NCBI GenBank assembly: GCA_946894095.1
Contig: OX335641.1
Location: 1,134,501 to 1,198,500, forward strand
Source of the DNA: Incurvaria masculella
Lineage: Eukaryota; Arthropoda; Insecta; Lepidoptera; Incurvariidae
Direction: 5' to 3'
DNA: 64,000 nt
This document shows, in pieces, positions 23,018 to 34,478 of this stretch. Positions within the stretch are counted from its first letter, which is position 1; each line of letters starts with the position of its first letter. The notes under the pieces were generated by a model. That model did not search any database. It was not told where the DNA came from and worked only from the letters and a program-made list of their open reading frames with translations. The translations under genes were made by a program, and so were the position numbers.

Positions 23018-23095
23018 ACCCGGATTCGTTCGGGTCAATGTAGTTTCTGACGGATAAAGTGCTGAATTATTTTCTATTTCATAATTTTGCATCCA
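23018..23095 (+). repeat. Short copy of retroelement-end repeat P
   Basis: TTACCCGGATTCGTTCGGGT then CAATGTAGTTTCTGACGG and TGAATTATTTTC match the start of the copy at 55143 (CCCGCTCGGGTCAATGTCG, TGAATTATTTTC). Confidence 0.5.
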
Positions 23096-24029
23096 TCAAC
23101 TAAGTTACATTGAATTCGGTTAACACCTAATGGATTATTAAATATTCCAAGCAACTTTATCCGTTCTTTTTAATGTTTTTTGATTTCATTTCATTTTGGT
23201 AGTCAAACTACTCTAAGTTACGTCACAAAGATCCGCGAATGCGATCAACCAAGTAAAGAATAACCCGCAAAGAATCTTCACGGCATTACAAATTTTTTTT
23301 TTTCATTAACAATAATTTAATACACACTTAGATTTAAATGCTACTGCTAAATAATTCCTTGGCAGAACAGAATAAGGCAAAGAACATAGAAAAATAGAAA
23401 CATCAACCCTCAGTTTATATAACTTACAACTAACAAAGTTACTATTGCAATAATATAAATTAATGTAATTCGTAGCGTTACAAGTATTCTTGATTTAACT
23501 TAACCTATGTGATACGAATGAAGTGTATCAAGTCAATATATCATATTGACTTGATACTACGTATATCATATTACTTTAAACTTTTGACCTAAATTAAAAA
23601 AAAAAGAATATATTTTGATTGCAAATCAAATATGTACAATAAAGTATTTTTAAAAGTCCAAGTACATACAACATATTCACTTCGCCCAGCTAGCCTATGT
23701 CAACATATCCAGTCTAAAATCTTTCAGAATGATCTCAGTCACTCTCCAAGTTTCGTCTCTTGACTCCCGGACTACCTATAACTCAAGACAGAGGCAGTGA
23801 GCAGTTGGCAGTAATGTCAAGTGATTCAGCTACGACCACTTTGCGCTGACGTAACCTGCCAACAGCTAGGTGCTTGCGGTCTGTGTTTTTTATTATGTCT
23901 TTATTTCCACCTGTCAACGCTTCTTTCCTGCATTTCCCTGAAGACTAACTTCTCTTTTTAGCATCTTTGTTACGCCTTGGGCTTTCGACTATGCAAAATG
24001 GTACATTAATTTTAAATAGTGAACTGACT
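23096..24029. other. No gene seen; contains a hairpin
   Basis: AT-rich. Apart from the perfect hairpin listed separately, nothing is recognised. Confidence 0.4.
23525..23557. repeat. Perfect 15 bp hairpin with 3 nt loop
   Basis: GTATCAAGTCAATAT (23525-23539), loop ATC, ATATTGACTTGATAC (23543-23557): no mismatch. It could be a cruciform or the relic of a small inverted insertion. Confidence 0.8.
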
Positions 24030-24215
24030 AATATAATCAGATCACACCACATTGCCGAAGTAACTGAGTGCCATACCAGGACCTTCTACTAATTTAATCC
24101 ATCTACATTATACTAGATGGAAAATAGGATCAATTTTACTTTTTCGATTCAACTATCTTGCTTTCAATGCGATGGTAATAACAAGATAGGTGAGATCCTA
24201 CCTAGTAAGTCCTAC
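24030..24215 (-). mobile_element. SINE fragment, antisense
   Basis: ATCACACCACATTGCCGAAG, GCCATACCAGGACCTTCTAC, ATACTAGATGGAAAATAGG and TCAATGCGATGGTAATAAC. Confidence 0.7.
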
Positions 24216-25861
24216 CGAGTAAAATTTTTATGTGAGTCGAATTTTTAAGGAATTTTTTTTAATCCCTATAAAGTAAGAGAGTTAATATTAATATTAAGTG
24301 AGTGAAATTCACAAATTAAATGCATTTCCACTAAATGTTAGGCTGATAGAATTCGTTTTTTTTATTCGACAGCACGATGCGCGACACAGGGAAAGTAAGA
24401 TTGGCGAGAAGATATTATTTATATTGATAAGTCCACCTAGGGTCGAAGCAAATAAATTATTTTAAATTAGATCATTTATCCACCTACATATAGCCGCCAT
24501 ATTTTGTATTTGAATTATTTGATTTATGTACTTGAAAACTATGAAAATAAGTGGAATTAGAAGGATTCATACTCTTCTGGGAGGCGTCCGATTGTCTGTT
24601 GAATTGCATTGAAGCATTTATTTCGAAAAATATTGATAATTTTGTGTTTTAAAAATAACTAATAAAACCGCTTTTGCACTAAAATTATACAGCAGAGAAT
24701 TTACCCTTTCATTCATTGATTCGCCAAATTTTATTTCATATTCAGCATTGGGTGGTTTTTTTTTTAAAATAACAAACAAAAAGAAAAAAATATGGAATAA
24801 CACATTAGAAAAGCCAAAAAACTCCAATCAATAATAAGCAATAAGGTTTTTTATTTGACATTTTAATCTGATATGTTTATTCAATTATTAACTTTTCAAC
24901 TTAAATAAAAATCAGGCCGAGATTTATCTAAATTGATATTGTACCGTGCAGAGCCGGGTATCGTCATAATACATTATAATACACTAGATAAAATATTTAG
25001 GGAACGAAAGGAAATCAACTTAAAATCAACATCAACATAAAACTAAAAGCGACTTTTTTTTGGACAGTAAACTGCATACGGTTAATTAAATGTAATATTT
25101 AAATTTCGACTTCTCCTAACGCTTTAATACAAGTATTACAGACAATAAAATATTTAAGTTCATACCCACTTAACTAGAATATATCAGTTAATATTTCAAA
25201 ACATGTTTGCGTTACATATATATAGTAACTATGTATAAATAGTTAGAAAATAAAAAGTTTAAATAAAGAATGTATTGCCTCCTTGACTAAGACCTATTTT
25301 TTTTTATCTGGTAATTTTATTAAAAAGCTGTTGATGTTAATATATCTCCAATTATATAAAATTGTAATATTATTTAGAGAACAAAAAAAAAACTTTGTAA
25401 CGGAGTTTCTTTGTAGGTACGTTGTTCTTTGCACATTTTGCACATATAAAGTGTGGATAGAATTTGATCAAAGTGATTAATTTGATCTGCTTTACCTAAT
25501 ATAATTACCCTGCATACTAATAAATAAAATAAAACAAAAACAATAACACTGTGCTTGAGATTATTTCAAATTAGATAACAGTTTTGTGTTAAGTGTTGTC
25601 TCTTGCAGTTGTAAATTAAAAATATTACATATACTCTATAAACTCTATAAACATTCACAAAAAACACTCCAGTATTATTTAATATTTAAAATATACTCGT
25701 ATTAATTCGAATTTAATTACGTGTTGACAAATGAATTTTCTAAATACTCACCAGTTTTAAATATTTCTTTGTCGTATTAGTAGCTATGGATCTGAGTTTT
25801 TGAGTTTATTACTAATAAAAATGCGTAGCCTGCTTAAAACCTTCGCCTAACGCACATTTCC
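24216..25861. other. No gene seen
   Basis: Very AT-rich, with homopolymer A/T runs and short frames only. Confidence 0.5.
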
Positions 25862-26285
25862 TTCATCTCCAGCAAAAAAAAATCCTAAAGTTACCTTTCG
25901 GTTACCAGACACACTCGTGTCTGTTTTCTCAGCCAAATTAAGAAATATTCGTCTGAAATTTTGCACATTAAATAAATCAATTGAGAGCTATGTGTGTATA
26001 TTTTGATTTTTTTGAGAAATTTTCTTATATCCATGATTTAAGTCTTTAATGATTGGTATCAAAATATTTAAGGGCGTATATCATGGATGTAAGTTAAGTT
26101 ATCCAAAAAATCAAAACGTACAGACGTGGAACGTCAGTGGATTTATTGAATGTACAAAATGTCAGTTTTTTTTTTATTTTAGTGAGAAAACTGGGCACGA
26201 GCTATTGTATGAAACTCGACCACCTCATTGTCCTCTTAATTATCGGAATTTGGGTAATTGGAGTTGGTGAAAACAGAGGGTAGTC
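25862..26285. repeat. Repeat H copy (inverted-repeat ends)
   Basis: The left end CATCTCCAGCAAAAAAAAAT and AAAGTTACCTTTCGGTTACC, and the right end GGAATTTGGGTAATTGGAG then TTGGTGAAAACAG, match the two halves of the element at 12207. An internal inverted pair CTTATATCCATGAT (26024) and ATCATGGATGTAAG (26081) adds a hairpin. Confidence 0.5.
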
Positions 26286-26289
26286 GGGT

Positions 26290-26520
26290 AAAATCCGTAG
26301 CTAAGAGTTGACGCAGCAGTCGAGCGAGCGCGGTGCAAAAGACATCAACGCTCGGCGCTTGCGAAACTGAGCCATCGCTTGCGATCTCTTATCACGGCGA
26401 TCTCTATGCGCGGTACACTTATATTCGTCCACTTAGTACACCTTGAACGTAATATTACCGGCGACGTGTTGCCGATTCAAATTTATTTCTAATCTTATTT
26501 AATGATACGCATTGTGGTAT
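26290..26520. promoter_or_regulatory. GC-rich patch, possible promoter
   Basis: CGCAGCAGTCGAGCGAGCGC and GCATCGCTTGCGATCTC-type CpG-containing text at 26310-26420, directly after repeat H. It resembles insect initiator-rich promoters, but nothing confirms a transcript. Confidence 0.25.
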
Positions 26521-27759
26521 TTTGCTAATTTATTTCTACGTCCCGAAATGGTGGACTCAGTGGAGATATAACTTTCTCTAGAATGTTAATGTCAGAGAAA
26601 AACGCCATTTATGCTCGAGTTTTTTGCATAATATTACGAAAGATAATTTCAACAATGTTTATGTGATAATCATGTATACTGTTCAATGAGGAGGAACATG
26701 GATATTACTCACTCTAAATCTAAAACAGTATATTTATAAATTAGTGCATCGGCTTGGAATTTTCTTCCAAAATTATTCCACTTTGAGGAATGACACATTT
26801 TTACTGGTTATACAAAAAAGTCCGTGTGACCTTGAATAAGTCAAACTATTAAATATTACTACAAATATTTACGGAAACTTTCGAAAACACTCACCTTTCT
26901 ATAAATCCTTCAATTAACACACAACTGATAGTCTGCAATCAAAGTTTGTTCACACGCGTGGAGATTATTTTCTGAAATCGATCAACATTAAAACACTGCA
27001 CAATGCACGCCTCAGTTTTTCCTTTTTCTCGTCCTAACACTTTTCAAACTCCTGGCTGAGATTAAAAATAACCTAGACCGAATTTGGATGGATTACAACA
27101 ACTAAAATGTATTTAATATAATTTGATTTTATTGCTTTCACGACGCAGCAGAACCGACCGCAACGCAACTTCGTTACGTCTAATTGTAGAGCGAATTGGA
27201 AAAAAAAACTTGACTGAATCTGCGAAAAAGTGTTACACTCCATCCGAGACAATAGTGCGAATTCACACGGTCGCTGGCAAAATAGCAATATGTCGTGTCT
27301 TAAAATAAGAATAAAATTTCGTAACCAAATTGACATAACGCGATATTACTGAGCGGGTAATTACTGTCTTTTTGTCTATTTTAAAATGTGAGCATAGCGA
27401 GGAACAATAGGTCAAATACTTCAGCTATTACAAGGTGTCAATTCGTACACCGGCAGGGCGGTTAGAGGGAAAAACTTTGAATTCTTAGAATCAGATGACA
27501 ATGGATTGATTTACGTGAATGTGGATTTTTCACTTGCTTGTTGTGTTGCGGGTGATCTCTGATATTACAACATTACAAAAAGCGATGCGAAACAGCGGTT
27601 AAAAATAATTCAAAATTCGAAAGTGTTAAAAGATGGCCGACTATATTATTTTCATCACTTAAGATATTTGAAAATCGAACGCATTCGGAATAATCGTAAT
27701 TTTACTAGTAAGAAAAGAGTTAAGACCGTTGAACTTTCGCAATAAAAACAACAGATTTA
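26521..27759. other. No gene seen
   Basis: AT-rich, with no recognised repeats or coding signal. Confidence 0.4.
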
Positions 27760-28060
27760 TTTAATATTAAAGGATATAAAGGACGAAAACGCTTGGATAT
27801 GAAATGTTTTGACGAGCCGAGGTGTTTGAAAAGGAAAGTGAACGCACGCGTGAGTTTCTGGCGGCAGATGCGCCGCGCGGTCCGTCCGTCGAGCGACTGC
27901 GGAGATGTGCGCTCGGCCCTCCTCTCTCTACGCGACCTTAGGATGGGGCGGCGACGACGGGAGATGGCTAGGCGAAGCGAGGTCCTGCTGGAGATCGTCT
28001 CGAGTTGACCTAAACACGAGTGAACGGTCGCGTGTGCTGTCGATGTCCGCAACTCAGGTC
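27760..28060. promoter_or_regulatory. GC-rich island, possible promoter or first exon
   Basis: CpG-dense block with antiparallel open frames (71 codons plus, 110 codons minus). Such overlapping frames are what high GC produces by chance. On the minus strand ACTCACGCGTGCGTTCAC near 27845 includes GTGCGT, a possible donor. There is no recognised protein. Confidence 0.3.
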
Positions 28061-28336
28061 AAGCGTCAAAATAGAAGATAATAATATATATAAATAAAAG
28101 CGTAGAATTTGAAGTTTGTCGGAGGCAATGATTACGATCTCAGAGATTCCGGAAAAGTAGCAGAAGAAGAAATTGCAATGCCGGGAATAAAATATCTTTT
28201 TATTTTCTATTTTTGTGTATTTATATGTATGAGTTTAAGTGTGATGTTTTTCATTAACAGTCATATAGCATCAAAGGAATGATTACCGGCAAAAATACCG
28301 GCCTTCACCCACTTCAAGACTTTACAACTTAATTTT

Positions 28337-28575
28337 TAGGGTTCCGTACCCAAAGCGTGCTAACGGAACCCTATTACTAAGCCTCCACTGTCCGTCCGTC
28401 CGTCCTTCCGTCCGTCCGTCTGTCACAGGGCTGTATCTCATTAACCGTAATAGGTAGGCAGCTGAAATTTTCACAGAGTGTGTATTTAATAGTAAAAAAA
28501 GTAATAAAATTGGGATATTTTGTGGTAAATCTTGCACGATGGTACAGAAGCCTTCGTTTGCGAGTCCGATACTTG
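28337..28575 (-). mobile_element. Family A repeat, antisense, internally deleted
   Basis: TAGGGTTCCGTACCCAAAGC, (CCGT)n at 28389-28421, GGGCTGTATCTCATTAACCG, AGAGTGTGTATTTA, then a jump to AATCTTGCACGATGGTACAG and TTTGCGAGTCCGA. About 40 bp in the middle are missing. Confidence 0.8.
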
Positions 28576-29010
28576 ATTTCACTTTCTCGTACCTCGGGCT
28601 ACAAATTAAAATCGATTATTAATGATAAAACTCTAATCTATATCCATACTAATATTATTAATAATAATAATGTTTTTTTGCAGACCCAAGGTCCATAATT
28701 TGTCAATATTTTTACATACAACTAAAGCATATAAAATAAACAAAAAATAAAATAAGATCAATACAATCATTTAAAAAGATAAAATCATTCACGAAAGGTA
28801 CGAAAGGCTGCGGAGGAGGTCCGCGTCACGAGGATGCGAAGGTCACTCTATCTGTTGCGTTACCGCTAAACCAATTTTGATAAAATTCGATATAGAGAAA
28901 GTCTGGAAAGACTGTGACTCTATGGGGCGCGTCGCTGCACTGTACATTTTCGAATTCAGCACCGACATTAGCCGTAGCCATCAGCTATAATGACTCCTGT
29001 GACCTCTTTT
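28576..29010. other. No gene recognised
   Basis: AT-rich. ACCGCTAAACCAATTTTGAT near 28862 looks like the interior of a retroelement-end repeat, too short to bound. Confidence 0.4.
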
Positions 29011-29301
29011 TAGGGTTCCGTACCCAAAGGGTGAAAACGGAACCCTATTACTAAGCCTCCGCTGTCCGTCCGTCCGTCCGTCTGTCACAGGGCTGTATCT
29101 CATGAACCGTAACAGATAGGAGGCTGAAATTTTCACAGATTATGTATTTATTTTGCCGCTATAACAACAAATAGGTAAAATTATAAATTAATCAAAATTA
29201 ATGGGTGGCCCTATACAAAAAACGGTTTTTTTTGTTGTAAATCTTGTGAGATGGTACGGAACCTTTCGTGTGCGAGTCCGACTCGCACTTGGCCGGTTTT
29301 T
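29011..29301 (-). mobile_element. Family A repeat, antisense, full length
   Basis: TAGGGTTCCGTACCCAAAGG, (CCGT)n at 29064-29082, GGGCTGTATCTCATGAACCG, ATTTTGCCGCTATAACAACA and CGACTCGCACTTGGCCGG. Confidence 0.85.
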
Positions 29302-29394
29302 AATCTTGTTTTCTAGATCACAATATTAAGGCAGACCTGTTCAGGCGTAGTTTTTTCCAATGATTTATGTTAATCTCAAGTAGATATTGTGACG

Positions 29395-29665
29395 AGAATT
29401 AAGAAGGGTTTAGGTGGTTTGGGCGTATAGAGTTCATGAATGACGAAAGTATGGCGAAAAAGATTCAGACTCACAGCGCATGTGAGTGGAAGTAACGTAG
29501 TACTTTGTAAAGGTCAGGTGAGCACTCGTAATCGTAGATCCTCCATGAAAATATTTGTATCAGTAGAGGAAGCTAAAGAAGTATCCTGTGATCATACCGT
29601 GTGGCGCTCTATCATATGCGCCTACCTCTTACGGGTAGTTAAGTGCGACCTATGGCGTACGCCAG
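29395..29665 (+). pseudogene. LINE reverse-transcriptase C-terminal fragment
   Basis: Multiple-frame reading includes GLGGLGV/EFMNDESMAKKIQTH, then VSVEEAKEVSCDHTVWRSII. This resembles 'LRWFGH..RM.......' and a 'CDRT.WRS.I.A' end of a non-LTR retrotransposon. The block GTAAAGGTCA ... AAATATTTGTATCAGTAGAG matches 20990-21075. Heavily frameshifted. Confidence 0.45.
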
Positions 29666-30414
29666 GCCCTTTATAAAGAGGTGCCCGACGACACCCATGA
29701 GCTTTACAACTTTCTTGGGGGCTGCGAAAAGCATGCCGGCCGGCTGGGTTCTTCTTCATCAGATTATTTTTAAATAACCCTTAGATAATGAATTTTGTAC
29801 AAAAGGGGAGAAACACCACGGATCACCACAATTTACGGAACCTACGAATAAATGATCTACAGGATCGGTTGGTTCTCATTAGAAAGATGTTGAGAATGGA
29901 TGGGTGCTCTTACTAAAATTTTTTACTTGACATTAGCCAACCGCTGGGTACCCTGAGACCGAATATATGGTTCTCGTAACGATGTATATTTAAAAACAAA
30001 ATGTATTCATTAAAACGACATGCAGAGCGAATGAGTGGTGAAAGAAGGACAAAACATATTCACAGAGCAGAAGTGTGTGGAATACTCGCGTCCGGGTGGC
30101 CTCGGCCGAAGTACCATTTTCAGGTACCATGAAAGAGGTAAGTGAATGAATAAATCTGACATTATGTTGCATTCCGTACCATGGTAACTGTCAAACGATG
30201 TGTTATTTAACCAAGTGAACCAAAGTTTACCAATAAGCATGGTACGAAATGAAACTGAAGGTCATATTTAATTACTCACCCAGCTAGTTCATTTACCTTT
30301 GACGAAGTATTTTGTACACATCAGACTCGTATAGCTCCCGTAACCTTTGAGCACCTATGAAGCTAGGTATGTCTGTAGAGGAAGCTAAATAAGCATAAGG
30401 CTGAATAAGACTGA
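29666..30414. other. No gene recognised
   Basis: Mixed composition. A partial inverted motif (TTCCGTACCATGG near 30172 and CATGGTACGAAA near 30238) was seen but is short. No coding signal. Confidence 0.4.
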
Positions 30415-30769
30415 CAGCCCCGGTAGCCCGGTGGCGCGGCGCCTTGCGGTTCGATAAGCTTGATGAAGCAACTCTGAGCGCGGTGAGGTTCTAGATAGGT
30501 GAACATTTTCAATTGTAGAGGCTGCTGGAGTGCATTTCGTCACGAATGCGAGCTGCTCCATGGTTCGGAATCCATGTTAAACTTTAGGTTAGGTTAGGTT
30601 AGGTTAGGATAGGTTAGGCGACAACGAAAACGGTCCGTGTTTTCCATCTAGTTAAATGTATCCGAGCAATATAAGAAAGGTCCTGACATCACACCTAGTG
30701 ATCATGTGGTGTTTTAGGCCTAATATCACGACAGTTGGTATAAGCATGTCCAGATACAAAAAAAATATT
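30415..30769 (+). mobile_element. Mosaic SINE: 5S-type head, tRNA-type body, TTAGG insertion
   Basis: Head CAGCCCCGGTAGCCCGGTGG, GAAGCAACTCTGAGCGCGG and TCTAGATAGGTGAACATTT is the 5S type. It continues as GTGCATTTCGTCACGAATGC and GAGCTGCTCCATGGTTCGG, found otherwise in tRNA-headed copies. At 30584 about 90 bp of body are replaced by a TTAGG run. The tail (GGTCCTGACATCACACC, CTAATATCACGACAG) resumes at 30625. Confidence 0.75.
30584..30618 (+). repeat. Interstitial TTAGG telomere-type repeat
   Basis: (TTAGG)5, ATAGG, TTAGG: seven units, one changed. TTAGG is the standard telomere repeat of Lepidoptera and most insects. The SINE consensus at this point reads ACTTTAGGTCC, so a single TTAGG unit was there already. 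Confidence 0.9.
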
Positions 30770-30842
30770 AGCTGACCGTAGCATAAGGAGCTCTATCATC
30801 TCTGCCCACCCCTCCGACGCGCAGCATGTTTGTTTGTATGTG
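30770..30842 (+). pseudogene. LINE C-terminal scrap
   Basis: Reads DRSIRSSIISAHPSDAQHV in one frame, matching 'DRT.WRS(I)ISAYPS' readings at the two other copies (20915 and 29395). 73 bp only. Confidence 0.4.
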
Positions 30843-32214
30843 CTCTCAATTTCTGCACGTTCACTTGCCACGCATCTGCTAAGCCGAACTAATGGTTATT
30901 CGCTCTCCGAGCGCCCAGAATCTCATGAACTGACCAATCGGAACGGACAAACACGATTATAGTCAAGGACCACATTATCACACGTTTCCTAAGAAAAGGC
31001 GACTCGCTACGAGCAATGTCAATTGCAGCTTACACAAATTGCTTGGCGTGTACATTTGTTAACGAAATATATGTTTACTATTTTTAATGCAAACATGTAA
31101 GTTTTTAATGTATAAGTCAGAGGCGTGAGCACTTTTAAAAGACTTATTTAAAGAAGATGTATTTATCATCCATAGACTCCATGCGAATTCGCTTCAATAA
31201 TCGTAGTGAAGAGGAACTGGCAAAACAGTATCTTAGTCTTTTTTTACGAGCGTTAAAAAATACTTTAGTCTGTGCGTAATAAAATATTTGCCGGTTCCGA
31301 CACATTGTACACCTTGCTCATTCACTGCTCATTTTCTACGTATTGTAATTATCATCCAAGGACTTTAAAAAGGAATGGACGCGAGATATCCATAGTTCAC
31401 TATCAGTAATAGCGTCGCCAACAACGTTTTTATCTGTTTTACAAAGAAATACCTAAATGTATTCATTGAAACCTTCACAGACGATTAGATAGTTTTTTTA
31501 TGCTTTAGATTTTTTTTAGTTCAGTTAGAATACAAACAACAAACTTCCGTTTTATATCACAGCGAGTCGGGCGCGTTATAGACATCACTATGGGCTCCTC
31601 CTAAGGAGACAAACACTCGGCACGCGATTGGAGAGTACGTATCAAGTTCATTCCTTTAATATTGTTCGTGACGAATGCAGCAACTAATGACAGACAATAA
31701 GTTGAGTTTTCATTATAATATATAACATATAAGATTTTACTTATTAGAGTAGATCAGTCTCCACAAACATCACCAGTTCACGAGCATCATGCCGAGTCCA
31801 GCCATAACCTCTTTCAACCATGCTTGCAGCAGAGATGCGACCATGCTCCATCGTAAGCAAGCGATGGACAGGCACAGAAGAAACATATATTTTTACGATA
31901 TATTTCAATTTTAGTATTCCAATTTTACTGAAATAGTGCTATTTTATGTAAATAAGGGCTGATTTTTCAATTGTCTGATAAACATTCAGATAACTGTTCG
32001 ACGGAACTTTTTACACCTCTGCTAATCCATCCGTTGTAGTAAGTCCATATTATTATTAGAAAAATTACAGGCAGATAATTGTTACAAAAGGTATGATTCT
32101 CCGGTTATGACTATACGTCTTTTGACAAAAATAAATTTGTACTATCAGTCCGATAAGTACAATCTGATGATTAAAAAATCGGCCCTAAATAAAGTAATTA
32201 GTATAGTATAATAT
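30843..32214. other. No gene seen
   Basis: Mostly AT-rich; no repeat family recognised. 31560-31640 is a small GC patch. Confidence 0.4.
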
Positions 32215-32395
32215 TAGCGCAACTAGGTGTTATTCCAGGACCTGCATTATATTGTACGGCTACATCGAACTGGACGGAAACCACGGGCACTTTTCACAGC
32301 CGCTGCGGCCATCTTTCATCTAACGAAATGGTGATATCCCAGTGAGACGTACTCTACCTAGGTGGTAAGGATGGACACCTTACGTCGATGACCCT
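32215..32395 (-). mobile_element. SINE fragment, antisense
   Basis: CAACTAGGTGTTATTCCAGG, ACGGCTACATCGAACTGG, CAGCCGCTGCGGCCATCTTT and CATCTAACGAAATGGTG: the reverse complement of the SINE body. Confidence 0.7.
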
Positions 32396-32503
32396 GGCCT
32401 TTTCTCTCTATGTATATACTGTATTCTTTCAATTTAATTCTAATATAACTTTATTGTCTTCCGCCGGTGAGTGTACCGCGGACATTCCCACCGATCGGAA
32501 GAG

Positions 32504-32528
32504 CCCCCCCTCCCCCCCACTCCCCCCC
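32504..32528. other. C-tract, potential G-quadruplex / i-motif
   Basis: Three C7 runs separated by T and ACT (32504-32510, 32512-32518, 32522-32528). The complement has G-runs long enough to fold as a G-quadruplex. It lies between a SINE remnant and a CpG-containing stretch. Confidence 0.6.
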
Positions 32529-33782
32529 GCACGCACGACTAACCGTGCTGATCTTGCTCCAAATTGATCCGAAGAAACAACACTAATGGTCACTTAACTA
32601 ATCGCCGACGACCAAGCCAAATGTATTCAAGCCATGCTCATTTGTTTTGATCTCAAATAAATTGCTAACCTATCAAAAACACAAGATAACGGTCACGGTC
32701 ATCTCGAGGTGATGAGTGGGGTTTCATCTGCACGGTCGAACAACCCTTTTAGACGTAAGGGCTCGTCAGCGATGGTCTACGTGCATAGCATACGTACATA
32801 CAATCACGCTGCTTCCCTACAGGCATAGTCAGAGTAGACCACCATATGGTACAGCATACATCTTTATCTTCCTCTGCAGACATACAATTTAAAAACCACT
32901 TCCCTGGTTTTGTATTGTTAGTTTTCCAAGATATTGGAATTTTTTATATTTTATTTTGTTTTCATTTGAATGTGTCATTTTGTGCAAATCGTTTTATGTT
33001 TCCTTACCTTTTTGTAACTTGACCTTTCAATTGTTTTTACGTTTTCTGTGACTTCGTTATTTTAAGTGAACTTGTATTGATTATGTTTATAGCAATGTAT
33101 TTGTTAAATTATTTCTCTAAACGGTCAAAAGTAAATAAATTATACCATGCTTTTACAAGTATATGTCTTCGGCTTAGCACGCTCTCATTTGATGCTATGT
33201 ACTGCCAATATACCGCGATGGTAGGAATATTGTCTATAATTCATAAGAGGAGCTAACACTCCATCTTTTTTTTTCTGTTTTATGTGGCAAATAAATAAAT
33301 TAAACACCAATCTAATCTATGTAAGTCGGGTAAGTGGTGTTAAAGTAAGAGAAATATTTTTACATTTCTATAACTCTTCCTCTACTTCTTAGCATAGTTG
33401 TGAAAACTAATCTATGAGAAATTATAAATACACACATTTTGTTATATGTCTATAGCATAGGCGGAAGCTTCCAGCCGAGAACACCATATCTTCTTGGAGG
33501 CTTTGTTATTCTGACATTTTGAAAGCTAAAATGACAAGCTCACAACTTTGACCCATGTTCCTAGACCCTACGGTAAGCCGCGTCCAAGATGAATTCCTCA
33601 CTAGGCCCTTGATTGGACAATGGAAGCCAAGTTCTATTGATACCTTCCTGCATTACATTGTTGTGAAAGGCTGAGTTCCGTAATAGTGTACTTACTTACA
33701 TATATTTTAAAGTACGTACGATGCAAATGAGTTGGCGAATTTGATGTCTTTTGATAATTCAGCTTAAGGCTTACAAATATTT
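32529..33782. other. No gene seen
   Basis: Mixed then AT-rich. 32690-32860 has average GC with no signal I recognise. Confidence 0.4.
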
Positions 33783-33895
33783 CAAGGTGAATTTTTCATA
33801 TAGGCCTTCAGGGCTATATCCGAAACTATAAGAAATAGCTGAAAACACCAATTTTGAAAAAAACTAAGACTGCATGATTAGATTTTTGGAAAACC
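33783..33895 (+). repeat. Repeat I copy
   Basis: CAAGGTGAATTTTTCATATA, GGCCTTCAGGGCTATATCC and AACTATAAGAAATAGCTG match units at 1383, 13706 and 46855. The class is unknown. Confidence 0.5.
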
Positions 33896-34098
33896 CGTTT
33901 TCTTAGCCGGTAATCGAACTTGATATTGAGAAAAATAAAGCATGCTGTAGTGCACCAGTCAATAGCGTCAAATCCTGTGGGAGCAATGTTATACGCAAAC
34001 TAAAGGAAAGTGTTGATTTTTAATAAACTGATTAAAATTTTTATGTACTCATACATTACCCACACCTTCACTATAATCAAAGTGTTCGCAATGTGTGT

Positions 34099-34478
34099 CA
34101 GCCTCAATGGCCCAGTGGCGCGACACTTCGGCGATCGCTCTCCGAAGTTAAGCAACGCTGGGTCCGGCCTGGTCTTGGATGGATGACCATTCGACCGTTG
34201 AGAGGGGCTGGCCGTGGTTCGGATTCCACGTTAAGCTGTAGGTCCCCTTCCTTACTTACTAGGTGATAGGGTTTATCCCGCCCGGGTTGGTACCATCGCA
34301 TTGGATGAACGATGGTCGAAGCGGCAATGAAAATTGTCCGTGTTTTCCATCCAGTTCAATGTAGCCGTGCAATATAAGGAAGGTCCTGGCATGGCACCTA
34401 GTTCCCATGTGGTGTGTTGGGCTAATACCATGACAGAAGGTGTGGTATTAGACATCCATGTCCAGTCACATAAAAAAA
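34099..34478 (+). mobile_element. SINE with 5S-rRNA-like head, best copy
   Basis: The head reads CAGCCTCAATGGCCCAGTGG, then TCCGAAGTTAAGCAACG (34141-34157), a 16 nt spacer, and CTTGGATGGATGACC (34174-34188). In animal 5S rRNA the pair CCGAAGTTAAGCAGCG and CTTGGATGGGTGACC lie the same 16 nt apart. These are the box A and box C internal-promoter elements bound by TFIIIA. The usual SINE body follows (GTTCGGATTCCACGTTAAGC, CCCGCCCGGGTTGGTACCAT, GTCCGTGTTTTCCATCCAGT) and the tail (GGTCCTGGCATGGCACC, TGTCCAGTCACATAAAAAAA). No protein is encoded; it relies on LINE machinery. Confidence 0.85.

Noticed and set aside
30168..30250. Inverted CCGTACCATGG / CATGGTACG motif
   Set aside because: Pairing is limited to about 10 bp with poor extension.
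30584..30618. Chromosome end
   Set aside because: Only seven TTAGG units, with SINE sequence on both sides; it is interstitial.
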